Shown in pieces: positions 48,262 to 57,063 of a stretch of 64,000 bases of DNA. Numbering within the stretch: position 1 is the first letter of the stretch; each line of letters opens with the position of its first letter. Source of the DNA: Methanolobus vulcani (GTDB taxonomy: Archaea > Halobacteriota > Methanosarcinia > Methanosarcinales > Methanosarcinaceae); the NCBI RefSeq assembly GCF_900100715.1, contig NZ_FNCA01000004.1, positions 62,001 to 126,000 of the forward strand, given 5' to 3'. A program made the position numbers and the translations under genes. A model generated the notes under the pieces. That model was not told the DNA's origin, did not search any database, and saw nothing but the letters and a program-made list of their open reading frames with translations.

Positions 48262-48315
48262 TAACCGGAAAGTTCCGGTTAACTGAGCAATAATATTCCA
48301 CACTTCATATATAAA
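48262..48315 (-). promoter_or_regulatory. groES promoter: TATA box and 20-base perfect palindrome
   Basis: On the minus strand TTTATATAT (48315-48307) is the TATA box. The palindrome TAACCGGAA-AG-TTCCGGTTA (48262-48281, 9-bp arms, 2-base spacer) begins about 30 bases after the TATA centre, i.e. at or just beyond the start of transcription, and ends some ten bases before the ribosome site. It could be an operator, comparable in position to the bacterial CIRCE element though not in sequence, or an mRNA hairpin. Confidence 0.65.
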
Positions 48316-48411
48316 CTTTTTGCAAAAAATGGCTTTTTTCTCGTTTTTATCGATATCATTTCGATTTTACACAGATAAGATTATATACGACATGCAAGAT
48401 AGACTAATCCT

Positions 48412-48822
48412 ATGCCACAACAGATAATCCTGATAAATCTGGAAAAGCCCAGGGAAAAAAAGCTGGAAGAAGATATTCGCTGGTTCTGTAACAGTTTCGG
48501 ATTATCTTCCGGAAGGGACACAGAAAATCTTGCTACACAGATAGTACTTGATCTTCTTCAGCAGCTGGCAGAAAACCAAGATAAGATATCATCAGATATA
48601 ATAGCCAGGAGTATTGAGGTCAACCAGTCCAGAGTGAACCACCACATAAGGAACCTTATCAACTCAGGTCTTATCTACAGGGAAAAAAGAGGGTTGTACA
48701 TTCGTGGAGGAAGTCTTAAGGCCGCAGTACAGGAAATGCGAAAGGATTCCGAGCGTATTTTCCAGGAACTTGAAGAAATAGCCGAAGAAATTGATGAACA
48801 GATGGGTCTGAAGAACAGATGA
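48412..48822 (+). CDS. Winged-helix DNA-binding protein divergent from groES
   Basis: 136 residues. A helical N-terminus (EDIRWFCNSFGLSSGRDTENLATQIVLDLLQQLAEN) leads into a winged helix, about 65-110 (ISSDIIARSIEVNQSRVNHHIRNLINSGLIYREKRGLYIRGG), then a charged helix to the end. It starts at an ATG about 25 bases after a TATATAC element, so it may be leaderless. Position next to groES and orientation make it the best candidate for the regulator of the heat-shock cluster; this is inference. Confidence 0.8.
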   Translation: MPQQIILINLEKPREKKLEEDIRWFCNSFGLSSGRDTENLATQIVLDLLQQLAENQDKISSDIIARSIEVNQSRVNHHIRNLINSGLIYREKRGLYIRGGSLKAAVQEMRKDSERIFQELEEIAEEIDEQMGLKNR

Positions 48823-48870
48823 ACCATCTTCACTCATTTATTTTTATGAAAAGCGATTTATTGCTCAAAT

Positions 48871-49701
48871 TCAGAGTTTATCGTGAACCCAGAAGTCGCC
48901 TTCAATGGTATACTCTTTTTTCCAAATTGGAACGTCTTCTTTTATGCGCTCAAGTGCAGCGATGAGTGTCTGGAAAAGCTCCTGCCGGTGAGCGGCAGCT
49001 ACGACTATATAAACAATGTCCTCGCCCGATCTTATCAATCCAGTCTTGTGATGGATCAATACATCAATTATGTTGTCTTTCTGTTTCATGTCAAAGCATA
49101 TCTTTTCAATAGCCCTGTCGGCAACACCTTCATATTTTTCAAAATCGATGGCAGTTGTTTCCACATTATCATTGATACGGCGGACTATTCCGGTAAATGT
49201 TGCGATACCTCCAGAAAGGCGCATATCAGGATTGGAGCGTACTTTTCTGATAAGAGAGTCCAGTGTGACCCATTCAGGCTGGTCAAGGATAAGCTCCACA
49301 ACAGGAGCAAAATCCCAATCTGACCTTTCAGGTAGTTTGACAAGTATGTTAGAAATTTCATCAGATACTTCCGGTTCACCAAGGAAGATCTTCGGAAGAT
49401 CACTGCTTTTTGCACCTTCAACTATTGCAAAGTCTGCTCCGTTGTCTGCAAGAGAGTTCAGGGCGTCCTCAAGAGTAGGATCTCGCTTTATAATTACAAG
49501 CTCAGTGTCTGTTATTGCTGCAACCAGATCAGCGCCTGCATCAAAGTGTTTACCCGTGTCAGTGTCCTGGGGATTAAAACGATGATGCAGCATCTGTTTT
49601 ACAGTTCCAACTTTTCCATGTTCTGAAAGAGCTTCTACAAGGCGGGTGACCAGAGTTGTTTTGCCTGAGTTCTTATATCCTGCAACACAAATGACTTTCA
49701 T
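48871..49701 (-). CDS. MobB-MoaE fusion protein (molybdopterin metabolism)
   Basis: 276 residues. Residues 1-135 are MobB: Walker A GYKNSGKT and the strand DFAIVEGAKSSDLPKIF; MobB is a GTP-binding helper of molybdopterin guanine dinucleotide formation. Residues 145-276 are MoaE, the large subunit of molybdopterin synthase, with IHHKTGLIRSGEDIVYIVV and LIAALERIKEDVPIWKKE. The fusion is known in methanogens. The product is needed for FwdB, whose cofactor is bis-MGD. Probably leaderless; no ribosome site is seen before the ATG. Confidence 0.92.
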   Translation of the reverse strand: MKVICVAGYKNSGKTTLVTRLVEALSEHGKVGTVKQMLHHRFNPQDTDTGKHFDAGADLVAAITDTELVIIKRDPTLEDALNSLADNGADFAIVEGAKSSDLPKIFLGEPEVSDEISNILVKLPERSDWDFAPVVELILDQPEWVTLDSLIRKVRSNPDMRLSGGIATFTGIVRRINDNVETTAIDFEKYEGVADRAIEKICFDMKQKDNIIDVLIHHKTGLIRSGEDIVYIVVAAAHRQELFQTLIAALERIKEDVPIWKKEYTIEGDFWVHDKL

Positions 49702-49845
49702 AAAGGGAATTATGGAGAGTCATTCTATAAGTACACAGCGCAAACAGCAGCCAGCACATTCATACAAACTATTTTTTAGATTTAGAGTAAATTATAATAT
49801 GATAATTACGATTAATTTATATCCTTGAATTTTGTACCCATAACA

Positions 49846-50535
49846 ATGAGTGAGTACAAGATCAGTATACATGATATGCCAATGGACGAACGGCCCAGGG
49901 AAAGACTACTGAAATATGGCCCTGAGGCACTTTCAAATGCAGAACTGCTGGCAATAATCCTGAGAACCGGATCACAAAAAGAGAATGTTGTTAACATGTG
50001 CAGCCGTATTTTCTCAGAATATAATATCAAGCAACTCAGCCAGGCCAACATTACAAATCTCACCAAAATTCACGGTATTGGTACTGCAAAGGCATCACAG
50101 ATAGCTGCTATCTTTGAACTTGCCCGCAAACTTGAAGGATTCTCCGACGAACCGAAAAGAAAGATAAGGTCACCTGCAGACGTCTATTCAATTCTTTATC
50201 CCGGAATGCGAGAACACAAGAGAGAAAGACTTGTAGCGCTTTTGCTTGACACTAAGAATCAGGTGATCCGGGAGGAACTTATCTCTATCGGCAGCCTGAA
50301 TGCAAATATAGTTCATCCAAGAGAAGTTTTCAAGGCAGCACTCATGGAATCCTGTGCTTCAGTTATTCTTTCACATAATCATCCATCCGGCGACCCTACA
50401 CCAAGCAGAGAGGATATTGCAGTTACCGAGAAACTTGTTGAAGGTGGTAAGCTTCTTGGCATCGATGTGCTGGATCATGTGGTTATAGGAGACGGAAGAT
50501 ATGTCAGTTTGAAGGATGAAGGGTATGTGCGATAA
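49846..50535 (+). CDS. radC: RadC/MPN (JAB) family protein
   Basis: 229 residues from the ATG at 49846 (MSEYKISIHDMP), about 25 bases after a TTTATAT element; a TTG at 49825 would add seven residues and falls too close to the TATA element. N-terminal helix-hairpin-helix (IHGIGTAKASQIAAIFELARK, near 75-95) and JAMM domain with SLNANIVHPREVF and SHNHPSGDPTPSREDI (metal ligands HxH...D). The name RadC is historical; its role is not DNA repair in a proven sense. Confidence 0.9.
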   Translation: MSEYKISIHDMPMDERPRERLLKYGPEALSNAELLAIILRTGSQKENVVNMCSRIFSEYNIKQLSQANITNLTKIHGIGTAKASQIAAIFELARKLEGFSDEPKRKIRSPADVYSILYPGMREHKRERLVALLLDTKNQVIREELISIGSLNANIVHPREVFKAALMESCASVILSHNHPSGDPTPSREDIAVTEKLVEGGKLLGIDVLDHVVIGDGRYVSLKDEGYVR

Positions 50536-50606
50536 ATATCTGACAACTCAGCAGACCATCCGGACAAACAAAACATTTAAGGTATTGACTTGCATTTAAG
50601 TCCCAA

Positions 50607-51518
50607 ATGAAAGAGATTGAACTTAGTGACCCCTATATCACTCCATACAGGGGCATATACGCAATATGCGACAGTAAAAACGAATATGCTGAGATCATTG
50701 AGCATTCGAACTGTTATGGCGGTGCTGCATGGTCTAAGTTCCATTATTCTCACTCGCCGCTTATCCTTGATACACGTTCCATAGGGAACATGATAAGATA
50801 CATCGTAAAGACAGGCACTTCAACCCTTGAGCTGAAACCATCCACAGCAGCTGCAGGAATTGAGTCCGTGGTAGTGGAAGGAGATGAAGTCCACATTACC
50901 TATGCAGGGCTTGGAGGGGGCGGAGTGGGTGCCACCAAATGCAGGGCATTTGCCGACGGCGTGCTTCGCTGTAACTACACCGAATCTGGCGGAGGTCGTG
51001 CTGCAAAAGGTACCATCGTAGTTCCTAAAAGGGAAAGAGTGCTCATAGGGATCGATGACACTGACACCAAGGAAGAAGGTGCTACCTGGACACTTACCCA
51101 CAATATGGCAAAGGCACTGGACTGTAACGAATCAATTTACCTGTCACACTCACTAGTACAGCTTTTTCCGGTATCCGCAAGAACCCAGAATTGTGTTTCC
51201 ACGGTTCTTGAATTCGGATGTGTGGATGAAAACGCAAAGCAGGAATTGCTTGAAAGTGTTAAGGCAGCCCTCCTGAAATACAGTGTTTCAGATGAGACCG
51301 GAATGGTTGTACTCTCAGACTTTGATGCAAAAAAGATAAATGAATATAGCACAAAATGTCGTAGCGGAGAGCTTACAAAAGAATACGCCATCCAGTATGC
51401 AAAAGATAACGGTGTTGATATCTGGCTTGACGGCAACGGTGTCATAGGTGCTCTTGCATCACTGGCATGGTTTGCACAACCAGATGAGTCAGTCAAACTG
51501 AAAGCTCAACTTGAATAA
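50607..51518 (+). CDS. Methanogenesis marker protein 11
   Basis: 303 residues. IGIDDTDTKEEGATWTLTHNMAKAL (about 150) is a TiaS-like (DUF1743-type) nucleotide-binding segment, and GGGGVGATKCRAFADGVLRC is a glycine-rich part specific to the marker family. Found only in methanogens (and relatives); the function is unknown. No ribosome site is evident. The next gene starts 17 bases later on the same strand. Confidence 0.88.
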   Translation: MKEIELSDPYITPYRGIYAICDSKNEYAEIIEHSNCYGGAAWSKFHYSHSPLILDTRSIGNMIRYIVKTGTSTLELKPSTAAAGIESVVVEGDEVHITYAGLGGGGVGATKCRAFADGVLRCNYTESGGGRAAKGTIVVPKRERVLIGIDDTDTKEEGATWTLTHNMAKALDCNESIYLSHSLVQLFPVSARTQNCVSTVLEFGCVDENAKQELLESVKAALLKYSVSDETGMVVLSDFDAKKINEYSTKCRSGELTKEYAIQYAKDNGVDIWLDGNGVIGALASLAWFAQPDESVKLKAQLE

Positions 51519-51535
51519 TCAATATTAACCAATAT

Positions 51536-53089
51536 ATGACTAACAATGAGGATATAACCGGCCTTGAAGCAATTTTCCTTGCAGCACTTGACAGCAATGT
51601 GAGGTTCATTACTGCTGTTGCCGGATATCCCATGACTGCAGTTGCAGACTACTTTTTTGAGAATAAAGATCCCAGTAACTGCAATAACTATAATATTCAC
51701 TGGTTCACCAATGAGAAAGCAGCCATGGAAGCTGCACTTGGAGCATCAGTTACCGGACGTCGCTCCATGGTGATGGTCAAGCACGTAGGAATGAATGTGC
51801 TTTCCGACCCCCTTATGACAGCAATGATGCACACTATCGGTTCAGGGCTTGTGATACTTGCAGGCGATGACCCGGCAGCAAAAGCATCACAGAACGAGCA
51901 GGATTCCAGATTCTACGGAGCTATTGCCGAGACTGCTGTCTTTGACCCTGCAACACCCCGGGATGCTTATGATTCACTGAGCAGGGCTTTTGAACTCTCT
52001 GAGGAAGCGAAGGTACCTGTTATTATGAGAATTACCGACAGGCTTGAAAAGGAAAAACAGAAGGTCAGCAGGTCACAGATAAACTCAAAAGCAAAACAGG
52101 AAGAAAAGCTTCTAGACAGGGACATCTGGAAACTTACCATGCATGGTAAACACCAGAGATTCCATATTGAATCTGAACCTATCCTTATTCATGAAGCTGA
52201 GAACTCACGTTCCAACCATATTTCAATCAATAGTGACAAAGTTGGAATAATCTCATCAGGTTATCCTTCGCTAATTGTAGATGAGATACTTTCCACGCAG
52301 GTAGTTTATTCTTCTTATTCACACTTGGGTCTTGGAATGGTTACGCCATTTCCTGTGGAACTGATTAAAAGTTTCATAGAAAAACATGAACGCATACTTG
52401 TTGTGGAAGAAAGTGAAGCTTTCATCGAATCACAAATCAGGACAGGCTGCGACAGTATCCTTGGAAAAAGGACCGGCCATCTGCCTTTTGGCATGACAGA
52501 AAAGGAACATGTTGAGTTTGCTTTTGAGAACATCGATAATGACAAAGTCTCAAAATACACAGATATTCAGACTATTCTCAGCAGAGGCTCAAGACCAATA
52601 TGCAGTGATTGTCCGTTCATGCCACTTTACAACATCCTCCACGACATTCAACCCGTTGCAGGTGATATGGGATGCTCCATACGTACAGCACCCGACCCAT
52701 TAAATGCAGTTGATACAGGATTTGCACTTGGTGGTGCAATATCAACTGCCTGTGGTTTTCCAGGAAAGGGAATAGCAGTTATCGGAGACTTCGGGCTTGC
52801 ACATTCCGGTATTATCGGACTCATTAACGCAGTTGATGCTGGCTTTGACATCCTTGCGATCATACTTCAGAATGATGTTGCTGCAATGACAGGAGGACAA
52901 AGTGCACCTGACCTGAAAGGAGTTGTAACATCACTTGTATCTGATACAACCTGCATAAATATCGATGAGATGCAGGATTTGGAAGGAAAAGAAGCTTGCT
53001 CAGAAAATATTAAAGATATGATACAGAAAAAATTAAACACAAAGGGCGTTTCTGTGATCTATATTGAAGGCAAGTGTACAAAAAACTAA
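51536..53089 (+). CDS. IorA-like thiamine-pyrophosphate enzyme without ferredoxin domain
   Basis: 517 residues. N-terminal alpha-type domain: AVAGYPMTAVADYFFEN, FTNEKAAMEAALGASVTGRRSMVMVKHVGMNVLSDPL, typical of indolepyruvate:ferredoxin oxidoreductase alpha. C-terminal TPP domain from about 340 with SDCPFMPLY, GCSIRTAPDPLN, IAVIGDFGLAHSGIIGLINAV and LQNDVAAMTGGQ. True IorA proteins (over 600 residues) end in two [4Fe-4S] motifs; these are missing. No iorB gene is adjacent. It stands between methanogenesis markers 11 and 12, hinting at a methanogen-specific role. Confidence 0.8.
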   Translation: MTNNEDITGLEAIFLAALDSNVRFITAVAGYPMTAVADYFFENKDPSNCNNYNIHWFTNEKAAMEAALGASVTGRRSMVMVKHVGMNVLSDPLMTAMMHTIGSGLVILAGDDPAAKASQNEQDSRFYGAIAETAVFDPATPRDAYDSLSRAFELSEEAKVPVIMRITDRLEKEKQKVSRSQINSKAKQEEKLLDRDIWKLTMHGKHQRFHIESEPILIHEAENSRSNHISINSDKVGIISSGYPSLIVDEILSTQVVYSSYSHLGLGMVTPFPVELIKSFIEKHERILVVEESEAFIESQIRTGCDSILGKRTGHLPFGMTEKEHVEFAFENIDNDKVSKYTDIQTILSRGSRPICSDCPFMPLYNILHDIQPVAGDMGCSIRTAPDPLNAVDTGFALGGAISTACGFPGKGIAVIGDFGLAHSGIIGLINAVDAGFDILAIILQNDVAAMTGGQSAPDLKGVVTSLVSDTTCINIDEMQDLEGKEACSENIKDMIQKKLNTKGVSVIYIEGKCTKN

Positions 53090-53095
53090 TTGTTT

Positions 53096-53178
53096 GATGT
53101 TTCAAATTTGTTGTTTAAAACAAATTGTTTGAAATTTATAGTTTTAAGTTTATAATTTAAAATTTCAAACAGAAGTTA
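53096..53178. terminator. A/T-rich inverted repeats between convergent genes
   Basis: TGTTTGAAATTT near 53129 pairs with AAATTTCAAACA near 53171 (12-bp arms), and a smaller repeat around TTTGTTGTTTAAAACAAAT precedes it. Almost all of the 89 bases between the IorA-like and marker-12 genes consist of these repeats, suitable for ending transcription from both sides. Confidence 0.55.
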
Positions 53179-54165
53179 TTAGCGCTTATTCTTGAAATTG
53201 ACATTTAAACCCAGAATTTTGCTTGAACCTGAATGGATATCACGTGCGATCTCTGCACAACCAATAGCAGCACTCCATCTGTCAAGTACATGGGCTTTAA
53301 CGTCAAGATGTGTTTCTATCTTTTTCACGACCTCAGGAACCTCGCCAACGGAACCTTCGATAATAACTTCACCAACGGAACCGTACTCCTTCATCAGAAG
53401 CTGCATACCTGCAATTTCCATGGCTGCAAAAAGTGCGATACTATCCATGGCCAACATGGCCTGAGAATCCCCATCTTCTGCCGCTTTAATGAGTTCATGT
53501 CTATCTGAGAAAGAAGTGTGTTTGAGAACACCCGAATTTACAAACGCCTCATTAGCACTTATCTTGCCTGCATCAACATCCCTGAGAGCTTGCACATCCA
53601 GTGGCCCATGCTGCAATCCCGGAGCAAATATACAGGCATCTATGGCACCGATAAGTTTTCCGTTTGCAACCGCCACAGTAACAGTATTCGAGCTTATATC
53701 GGAAAGCACAAAGTCACTGAATCCAAGAGCAAATGCATGGTAAGCGATACCTATTTTTTCAGGACTGGTGGAATGTGAGAAAATATTGAGGCGGGAGTCT
53801 GTGTCGCTGTTTTCATGGATACCCGGAATAACAACAGCAGGAATAGCAGAAGATCTTATGGAATCAAAAACAAGACCCCCACCACCTGTTTTCTTACCGG
53901 CACCTTCTATACTCTTGACACCACGGTTTTTAACAGTAGCTATGTCCTCTATATCCTTTATGCCATCCCCCATTGAATAGGTCACAGCCATGAGGGAAAT
54001 ATCTGAAGAACTTATCCCGAAAGCAGTTTCCATTGAAGATATAAGCTGGGACTGAGTCATCTCGGCAGCATCAGTCCTTGGAATCTCAAGTCTCAGCACC
54101 TTCCCGTCAGGAAAAAGTGCAGCAAAACGCATTGCAGTGGTACCATGATCTATTCCAATGAACAT
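53179..54165 (-). CDS. Methanogenesis marker protein 12 (ASKHA-fold)
   Basis: 328 residues from the ATG at 54163-54165, with AAGGTG six bases upstream; the GTG at 54174 overlaps that site. FIGIDHGTTAMRFA is the phosphate-1 motif of the actin/sugar-kinase fold. GAGKKTGGGGLVFDSI and VIPGIHENSDTDSRLNIFSHSTSPEKIGIAYHA are marker-12 specific. Function unknown, confined to methanogens. It lies one or two bases behind the DUF2103-like gene. Confidence 0.88.
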   Translation of the reverse strand: MFIGIDHGTTAMRFAALFPDGKVLRLEIPRTDAAEMTQSQLISSMETAFGISSSDISLMAVTYSMGDGIKDIEDIATVKNRGVKSIEGAGKKTGGGGLVFDSIRSSAIPAVVIPGIHENSDTDSRLNIFSHSTSPEKIGIAYHAFALGFSDFVLSDISSNTVTVAVANGKLIGAIDACIFAPGLQHGPLDVQALRDVDAGKISANEAFVNSGVLKHTSFSDRHELIKAAEDGDSQAMLAMDSIALFAAMEIAGMQLLMKEYGSVGEVIIEGSVGEVPEVVKKIETHLDVKAHVLDRWSAAIGCAEIARDIHSGSSKILGLNVNFKNKR

Positions 54166-54175
54166 AAATTTCACC

Positions 54176-54523
54176 TTAAATATCTGATAATAATGAATTA
54201 AGCTCTTCCATTACATGTTCACCTTCCTCAAAACTGCCCACATTTGTGATAATGCGCAGTTCCTGGAAAGATGTACCGTGTGAAAGAAGAAGTCGCAGGT
54301 TTCCCCTGTCATCCGGCCTCTGTACCCTGGCAGTTAGTTTTCCACCGGAATTACTTTTTCCTTTAACAGTGATCACAGAAGGGATCATTTTTTTGACAGA
54401 AGGATGCTGACTCAGCAAGGACACTATCTTTTTACCTGCACGTCCGCCAATAATAGTAGTATGAGAACCACCGAGTTTGCACTCTGGCTTGCGAACTCCT
54501 TTTGAATTGATAGTATCCGTCAT
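54176..54523 (-). CDS. Small conserved protein, DUF2103-like
   Basis: 115 residues. GGSHTTIIGGRAGKKIVSLLSQHPSVKKMIPSVI, GKLTARVQRPDDRGNLRLLLSHGTSFQELRIITN; no membrane segment. It resembles the DUF2103 metal-binding family of archaea; I am moderately sure. A TATA element (TTTTATATG, near 54548-54556) sits about 27 bases before the ATG, so the mRNA may be leaderless. Co-transcribed with marker 12. Confidence 0.7.
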   Translation of the reverse strand: MTDTINSKGVRKPECKLGGSHTTIIGGRAGKKIVSLLSQHPSVKKMIPSVITVKGKSNSGGKLTARVQRPDDRGNLRLLLSHGTSFQELRIITNVGSFEEGEHVMEELNSLLSDI

Positions 54524-54624
54524 TTCAATTGGAATGACAACAGGTCATATAAAATATTAGTGGTTCAGTCCTGCACCTACTTACAAAAACAGGAAGAGAG
54601 CATGAATCATAAAATTTTTTAATA

Positions 54625-55803
54625 TCACAACGATATCGGTAATTTTAGATCAAATATCGTACCTGATGGAACGTTAGTGCGAAGGGTTACTTCGCCACCA
54701 TAGCGTTCAATTATTTTCTTTACAATATACAGACCAATACCTGTGTGGCCGCGGGAACCATATTTGAAATTCTTATCAAATACCATGGACTGAACCTCCA
54801 GAGGAATACCTATACCATCATCTGCAACTGAAACTTCACAGAAGTTCTTATTTCCCTTTATTGAGACATCTATTCTGTCAGCATGTCCATGAGTAATCGA
54901 GTTAGAGATCATATTGTCGAAGACCGAATACAAAGCCTCATCACCTGCTACCATGCAATTGCCTTCAAGACAAAAGTCCACATCATAATTCTCCAGAACT
55001 GAAGCAACCACTCCTCTCAGATTAAAGGATTTCAAACTTTCATCAGAGAATAGAGCAGATTCAAGTTCTTGCATCCTTGTCATCAACTGAACACATTTAT
55101 CCACACTCTTTATGGCTTTTTTAGCTATATCCCAGTTCTCATCAGTCACCATCATGTCAAGTGACATCCTCACAACAGCAAGGTCATTGGAAATATCATG
55201 ACGAAGAATGCTGTTTATTACCCGCAGGAACTCATTCATTTCAGCCTGCTGGTACTCAAGTTTCTTACGCTGATCAATATCATGAAAAACAAGTAAAAGG
55301 TCGCTATCCTGGTTAGCATTACCTTCTATTCTAGAAATATTCATCTCAACATGCTGTTCACAACCATCATTATGAACAAGTATCACATCTTGGCAAAAAG
55401 AACTGCCACCTTCTACCAGGCCCATCATTTCCCTGAAATCACAAACATCATCAACATCTGCATAACGAATACCGATCAAAGCGCATATATCACCTTCGAT
55501 ATTTGAATGACCTTTTATTTCGAGCATCCTTTTGAAAGAGTCATTTATGAACTTTATTTTTCGGTCAGGACCAATTATAGCTATTGAATCAGTGATATTG
55601 CCTATTGTTTGCCTGAATCTTTTGTTCTGAAATTCGATCTGCAGGTTCTTTTTAATAAGCTCACGCTGGATATTGACAAGCTCATTGTTAAGCATGCTGA
55701 GCCTATCATAAATGCTTTGTCCAGGAATAGTGAGACTGCAACATGAATCATATTCAGGCTGTCTGTTCAATCTTACATGAGATTCAGAAGTTATTAATTT
55801 CAT
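54625..55803 (-). CDS. Soluble PAS histidine kinase paired with the B12-binding sensor
   Basis: About 392 residues, no membrane helix. An N-terminal coiled coil (about 30-60, DRLSMLNNELVNIQRELIKKN) leads into a PAS domain (about 68-180, FRQTIGNITDSIAIIGPDRKIKFIND). The kinase core has INSILRHDISNDLAVVRMSLD (His near 206), N box NMISNSITHG, G1 DDGIGIP and TGIGLYIVKKI. The RHDISND type of H-box is frequent in archaeal kinases. It starts 43 bases behind the stop of the B12 protein and is probably in the same transcript. The ATG at 55809 is an alternative start. No response regulator is next to it. Confidence 0.92.
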   Translation of the reverse strand: MKLITSESHVRLNRQPEYDSCCSLTIPGQSIYDRLSMLNNELVNIQRELIKKNLQIEFQNKRFRQTIGNITDSIAIIGPDRKIKFINDSFKRMLEIKGHSNIEGDICALIGIRYADVDDVCDFREMMGLVEGGSSFCQDVILVHNDGCEQHVEMNISRIEGNANQDSDLLLVFHDIDQRKKLEYQQAEMNEFLRVINSILRHDISNDLAVVRMSLDMMVTDENWDIAKKAIKSVDKCVQLMTRMQELESALFSDESLKSFNLRGVVASVLENYDVDFCLEGNCMVAGDEALYSVFDNMISNSITHGHADRIDVSIKGNKNFCEVSVADDGIGIPLEVQSMVFDKNFKYGSRGHTGIGLYIVKKIIERYGGEVTLRTNVPSGTIFDLKLPISL

Positions 55804-55846
55804 ATTCATTTACCTTTTCCCGGAACATCATGTCAATATACTACGC

Positions 55847-56923
55847 TCATGATACTTCCTGTCTACTTAATCCATCGACCAGTGTATCCGCAATTTCAAC
55901 TGCTTTCCGGGCATTGCGAGCATAAGCATCAGCACCTACTTTTTTCCATAGATCCCGGTCCACATTGAAAGGATATCCACCCACAATTATGAGAATATCA
56001 TTGATCCTTTCATCTTCCCTTATTCGTCTTATGACATCACTCAGCATATTCAGATGGCCTACCATAGTAACAGATAAAAGTAACAGATCTGCCTGAACTT
56101 CAGCAACCGTGCGAATAATGCTCTCCACAGGAGTATTTGCTCCCAGATAACAAGTGTTCCAGCCTTCCATCTCAAAAAAGTCTGCAACCATTCTCATTCC
56201 CATCTCATGAAGTTCGGTTCCGACACATGCAGCCACTACACCATGCTTATTGCCCGACCTGGAAAGAACATAAGGATAGAGTTGTGCCATTATCTTCTGT
56301 GTTGCAGCGGTGCAGAAATGTTCTTTTGCAACACTGATAGAATTCAGTTGCCATAGCCTTCCTATTTCTAATTGGGAACACTGGAAGATATTGAGATATA
56401 TATCCTTTATATCTATTCCCTGTTCCACTGCCTGAATTATGAGTCGGTATGCTCCCTTTTCATCATTTTCAAGCAGAAAAGAATTGTATTCTTTTACAAG
56501 TGAAGGTAGCTTGCTTTTTTCAAGATAGCAGGACAATACGGGTGTATCTGACAATAGCCTATCTTTTCCACTGTCAAGTATATCAAAAAGTATCTTTGAA
56601 TTATTCAGATCATCTCTTGATCCAAGAACCTCTCTGATCACGTCAAGATTATCAAGCATATAAGAAGAAGGAAGACCAAGATGTTTAAAGAGAATTTTTA
56701 ACCAATCAATATATGCCATGAAAAGTTCAGGACTTTCATACTTACAGGCATTTTCAAGAAAGATTAGATGATGTTTTACATCAGCGATGCTTTTCTTTTT
56801 CCCTGAACTGCCATATTTTAAATATAGATCAGGAATTCTTTCATAATGCAGATCTACAATTTCATTTGCAATCTGATCAAGCTCATTCAACAAACATGTT
56901 GACAGGTCCCCTTCTTCCAACAT
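55847..56923 (-). CDS. Cobalamin-binding sensor protein, CarH-like cap and B12 domain, no DNA-binding domain
   Basis: 358 residues. Residues 1-115 form a helical domain (HHLIFLENACKYESPELFMAYIDW, then GLPSSYMLDNLDVIREVL) known from stand-alone bacterial B12 sensors. Residues 135-220 are a four-helix cap with Trp191, nine residues, then Glu201-His202 in RLWQLNSISVAKEHF. This is the Trp-x9-Glu-His motif that covers the upper face of adenosylcobalamin in CarH. Residues 228-350 are the Rossmann-type B12 domain with the lower-ligand motif TELHEMG (His239), where the usual first Asp is Glu, as in CarH (ERHEIG). VTMVGHLNML and IIVGGYPFN follow. MerR DNA-binding residues are missing. Probably leaderless behind a TATA element near 56940-56953. 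Confidence 0.88.
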   Translation of the reverse strand: MLEEGDLSTCLLNELDQIANEIVDLHYERIPDLYLKYGSSGKKKSIADVKHHLIFLENACKYESPELFMAYIDWLKILFKHLGLPSSYMLDNLDVIREVLGSRDDLNNSKILFDILDSGKDRLLSDTPVLSCYLEKSKLPSLVKEYNSFLLENDEKGAYRLIIQAVEQGIDIKDIYLNIFQCSQLEIGRLWQLNSISVAKEHFCTAATQKIMAQLYPYVLSRSGNKHGVVAACVGTELHEMGMRMVADFFEMEGWNTCYLGANTPVESIIRTVAEVQADLLLLSVTMVGHLNMLSDVIRRIREDERINDILIIVGGYPFNVDRDLWKKVGADAYARNARKAVEIADTLVDGLSRQEVS

Positions 56924-57063
56924 GTCATTTAATTAGAACATATTAATATATATAGTTCTCTATATCAATAATATAATAGTGTTAGAATGAAATAAGAACA
57001 AACGACAGATTGAAAGAAAAATATTATGGAAAAAAGCAAATTAAAGAAAATATATTCAGAAAA

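Noticed and set aside
55847-56923. Corrinoid methyl-carrier protein of the MtbC/MtmC type
   Set aside because: The DxHxxG motif is ExHExG, the cap carries Trp-x9-Glu-His, the protein is much longer than a methyl carrier (about 210-260 residues) and no methyltransferase gene is adjacent.
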